64,000 nucleotides of DNA from Chrysomallon squamiferum (Eukaryota; Mollusca; Gastropoda; Neomphalida; Peltospiridae), in the NCBI GenBank assembly GCA_012295275.1, contig CM022670.1, forward strand, positions 36,450,085 through 36,514,084. The letters run 5' to 3'. Under the pieces are notes generated by a model. The model did no database searches. It saw only the letters and a program-made list of their open reading frames with translations, and was not told the DNA's origin. Numbering within the stretch: position 1 is the stretch's first letter; each line of letters opens with the position of its first letter. Made by a program: the position numbers and the translations under genes. This document shows positions 60,782-64,000 of this stretch, piece after piece.

Positions 60782-62886
60782 CATGTTCACATTAAAAAAT
60801 CCGGCAACCTCCGGATATAAGAAGTGCCGGATTTTCAAAAATGCCGGATATTTTATGGTTATATATGCTGTGTATATTTAACAGAAAATTAGTACCTGTT
60901 TAGTCCTTTAAAGAAAGAAAATTGAACACTAAATGAAAAGCAAATGAAATTTTAATGTTCACCAACTAATAAAATAGTTCTACAGAATTTTAATTCAACT
61001 AAATAAAATAGATCCTCAGAATTTGAATTTAGAAAAATCTCAGAATTTTAATTCACCTAAATAAAATAGTTTATCTGAATTTTAATCATTACTGTACCCT
61101 CGAAAAGAAGCTAAGTAGCAGATGGCCTAAATAGCAGGATCAGCATCTTCATCACTGACATTGACAATATTCTCAGCAATAGGAACATGACGATGATGGT
61201 GTCAGCACATCTGGTTGACTTGAAGTTGATGGCAGTGGTGTATCAAGTGTGGACACTGCTGCTGCTTCTTCCTGCTTCCTAGCTATTTTCTTGAATATAT
61301 CGTGCAGTGTCTGTTGCCTCATATACTCGGGTATTTCTGTAATAAGTTTATCTTAGAACAAGTAAACATTCACAATTTCCTGTTCACTTACAAAACTTTA
61401 TTGCTCTAGTCCAGCCAGCAGTTCAGTTGTCAACGTAATTAGCCTGTCAATAGAGATTCTTTCTCTCACATCTTCCTCATTTTCATCACTGCTTTCATCT
61501 TCATCACTACCCGTACAGGCATTTCTCTCCGGAATTTTAACCATAACTACAATTTCAGAATCAGTGTAATGATGAACTGTAGGCACATTGCCATCAACAT
61601 CCATCCAATCTTTAAAACATCTTCATTTATCCTTGATGAAAGTTTCTTGGCATCAGGATTAGTTACATCTTTAATATAAGCAATAAGTTCCTGTAAAAGC
61701 TGCTTTTCTTTGGAAACCCTAAACCCTCCAAAATTATTTTCTGTGTCTTCGTTAGAATGAGAAGTAAACATTAAACTTGGCCACAATTTATGCCATCCAC
61801 TTTTCAGTGTTGATGTTTTCACAGCCGTCCATGAATTGGCAACACAGTACACTGCATCCGTAATGTTGAATTCGTTTATGAATTCTGAACTGAGGTGCCT
61901 GAATTAAGTGAACTCGCTAGGCGCCTCATTAACAGGGATCGATACTTACACTTCATTGAACATATAATACCATTGTCTTGTGGTTGAATTAGTGATGTGC
62001 AGTCGGATGGGAGGTAGACAACAAAAACATTATCTTTTGGAAGTGCCGAACAATTGTCTAAAATAAGAAGTATCTTGCATTTAGGGTCTAGTCCAACTGA
62101 GTTACAGTGAGCCCTAGCCCCAGGAACAAAACATTTTTGAAACCAATCCAATGTAATATCAGTGGTAACCCACACCTTCTTGTTGGCACGGTAATAGACA
62201 GGAAACTGTGTCATTCCCTTGAAGGCCCTTGGATGTAAACTTTTCCTGATAACAAGCAACTTACATCTGTGGATACCCGCAGCATTAGAGCAGAACATTA
62301 CGGTGAATCGTTCCATGGCGATTCTGCATTGTTAGTTGTCACAGTTCTTTTTGGCGTACATCTCCAAAACAAGGCAGTCTCGTCCGCATTGTACACTTGT
62401 TTAGGACGTAAATGTTCATCACTTACTAACTTTGCATTTCATCCACAAATGCACTAGCCGCATCTTTTTCAGCTGAACGTTTTTTTTTACCACCATACAC
62501 TGTTGAAGGAGGCAGTGTCGTATGTTTCACAAATGGTTTGCACAGACACGTCGATATTAATTTTTGTTTAGCATTTCCAGTTTCTCTGCGATCGACAAAG
62601 CACGATGTTTACGTTTTACGCCACCTCTTTTCTTTGCTGAATCCATAATGGTGTTGTACAGCAGCAAATAAATGATAAAATGAGAAGGAATGAGCAGGAA
62701 TAACTGTTAGCAGGTGCAAGGAAGACCCAACAGCTGATTCTGGAGTACAGCGCCATCAAAACATAAACGGCGCCTCCAGAAAACAGTTGCGCGCCAACAC
62801 GGTAAATTTAAAAACGGCCTCCGAAATCCATGCCAGAAATCTGAAGGAACCGGATTTTCGATGACCGGATTTTTGAATGTCAACCG

Positions 62887-62887
<1 letters not shown>
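60782..62887 (-). mobile_element. Tigger-like element 1, dead, copy D
   Basis: Both terminal repeats are present (CATGTTCACATTAAAAAATC and, inverted, CCGGTTGACATTCAAAAATC), next to TA on the 62888 side. The transposase starts at 62646 and has lost about 270 bases near 62490 (relative to copy A). It continues NADETALFWRCTPKRTVTTN, LDNCSALPKDNVFVVYLPSD, SLIQPQDNGI and a C-terminal CVANSWTAVKTSTLKSGWHK region. Interrupted by frameshifts. Confidence 0.87.
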
Positions 62888-62927
<40 letters not shown>

Positions 62928-63108
62928 TACTGTCCAATTTTAATGAAATATAACAATACAACTGAAAAAATATATGGATGCCATTATTTTGCTGAATTCA
63001 TAACATTATCATACATAGTGTTGACCGATTTGCACAAGATACGTGTAAATGGGTGCACAGGCACCACAACGAAAACAAATTCAAAGTTACTACTAAATTT
63101 TTACTTAC

Positions 63109-63582
63109 TTTCATCAACAGGCGATTGTGAGATTTCACTTCTGCCGCTAAGGACTTTTCCAGCGCTTTGCATTGTTGCCTCAACATCTGTATTTCTTTCA
63201 ATCTATCATCCTTCACCATGTATATATGAAATTTTGTGCCCAGTCTCTCTGTTATATCTAAAGACTTGTTCGTGACCTCGGACATATCTTTCACGGTGGT
63301 GTACAAAAACTCATCCTTCTTTCTGAGTTCGTCTTCAGCTTTTTTCAATCTGGCAGAAAGATATGATATTTCCTTTTTTTGTTCTTCCAGTTGAATATTA
63401 CTGTTCTCATGGACATCTCGTTGTATTTCAGGTAAAGAATGCGAAGTTTCCGAATGTTTTAGCATTTCTTCAAACGTCGGCTGGACAGATCCGATAAATT
63501 CCGGCGAGATTTCTCTCATAACTTTTAGGAGATTTTGTTTCGCCGTTTCGTCCATTTCTTCGGGTGAAGGTGGTGAAGCCAT
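63109..63582 (-). pseudogene. Coiled-coil/DD/CARD gene copy D, exon 1 only
   Basis: Exon 1 is fully open for 158 codons (MASPPSPEEMDETAKQN ... KSHNRLLMK) and ends at an intact gtaagt donor. Exons 2-5 are missing because of the deletion ending at 59540, so the death domain, CARD and anchor cannot be made from here. All 16 base differences from exon 1 of copy A change the protein. The upstream flank continues past the window edge. Confidence 0.8.
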
Positions 63583-63731
63583 TGTATTTAGTAGAAATGG
63601 TATTTATCAGTCAAAGAAACTGAAAACTTATTTATTTCCGGAAGTTTATCGAGCTGTTCCTACTATAAAAGTAAGAAGTCAAATATTATTCATATTAATA
63701 ATGATGATGAAGATGATTTATAATGAAGATG

Positions 63732-63775
<44 letters not shown>

Positions 63776-64000
63776 TTAATTGAAACTTAACAAAAACTAA
63801 ATCGCCTGTACAAATAAAAATAACGCAGCAACCGATACTTAACATAAATAAAACAATATTCATCTAGGAGAAATCTTAACTTTATCTTTTCTGCAAATTG
63901 CAACTCACCTATAACATGTCGCAGTACCAGTATCTATTAACACATATATTTGTTATAATCTGTCATGTTATCACCAGCAGTGCTGGAAAATGTTTTGTTT
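63583..64000. other. Upstream flank of copy D
   Basis: Near-identical to 18.71-19.14 kb, including the TAA run (63729-63773). No gene seen. Confidence 0.8.

Noticed and set aside
1-64000. tRNA, rRNA or CRISPR-like arrays
   Set aside because: None seen; the repetitive tracts are eukaryotic microsatellites and duplicated blocks, and no cloverleaf or rRNA segment was recognised by eye.

Overview
This is an AT-rich eukaryotic (animal) window with short exons, GT-AG introns and many TAA/TTA, GA, CA and poly-A microsatellites. The recognisable families are NXT1/p15, an ankyrin-SOCS-box protein, M6 proteolipid, a death-domain/CARD family, Tigger/pogo transposons and a SWIM-type MULE transposase. 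Together with the intron style they suggest an invertebrate, probably a mollusc. That taxonomic call is an inference.

Layout. (1) 1-6.4 kb, minus strand: a four-exon nuclear-export cofactor gene (NXT1/p15). Its large intron 2 holds a nearly intact single-exon ankyrin/SOCS-box gene on the same strand. (2) 7.05-10.9 kb, plus strand: a seven-exon M6/PLP-family membrane glycoprotein gene, head-to-head with NXT1. (3) 13.6-63.6 kb: four copies of a gene encoding an N-terminal coiled coil, a death domain, a CARD and a C-terminal hydrophobic tail anchor. Copy A (13646-18713, minus) is open and predicted at 444 aa. Copy B (28333-33667, plus) is a pseudogene. Copy C (43407-47240, plus) is open, diverged and predicted at 553 aa. 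Copy D (63109-63582, minus) keeps only exon 1. Most copies are followed by pieces of the M6 gene in the opposite orientation: two-exon fragments at 36.3-36.7 kb and 58.4-58.8 kb, and a more complete pseudogene at 49.1-53.1 kb. The duplicated unit was therefore M6 plus the DD-CARD gene, tail to tail.

The copies are arranged as nested imperfect palindromes. One spans about 9.06-36.9 kb, with its axis near 23.55 kb. A second pairs about 35.35-40.47 kb with 53.21-59.54 kb. A small third one pairs about 41.0-41.26 kb with 42.95-43.2 kb. Dead transposons are embedded in the arms: two Tigger-like elements in DD-CARD intron 1, shared by A, B and D, and a MULE relic at 39-41 kb and 53.2-54.8 kb.

The most interesting signals are the tail-anchored DD-CARD adaptor family itself, the all-replacement pattern of differences between exon 1 of copies A and D, the mosaic divergence along the A/B pair, and a 200-bp identity island between the M6 gene and its pseudogene. 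Two otherwise good genes (ASB and M6) each carry a one-base homopolymer indel, which may be assembly error. All identifications were made by eye without database searches. Exon boundaries follow frame, GT-AG sites and comparison between copies.
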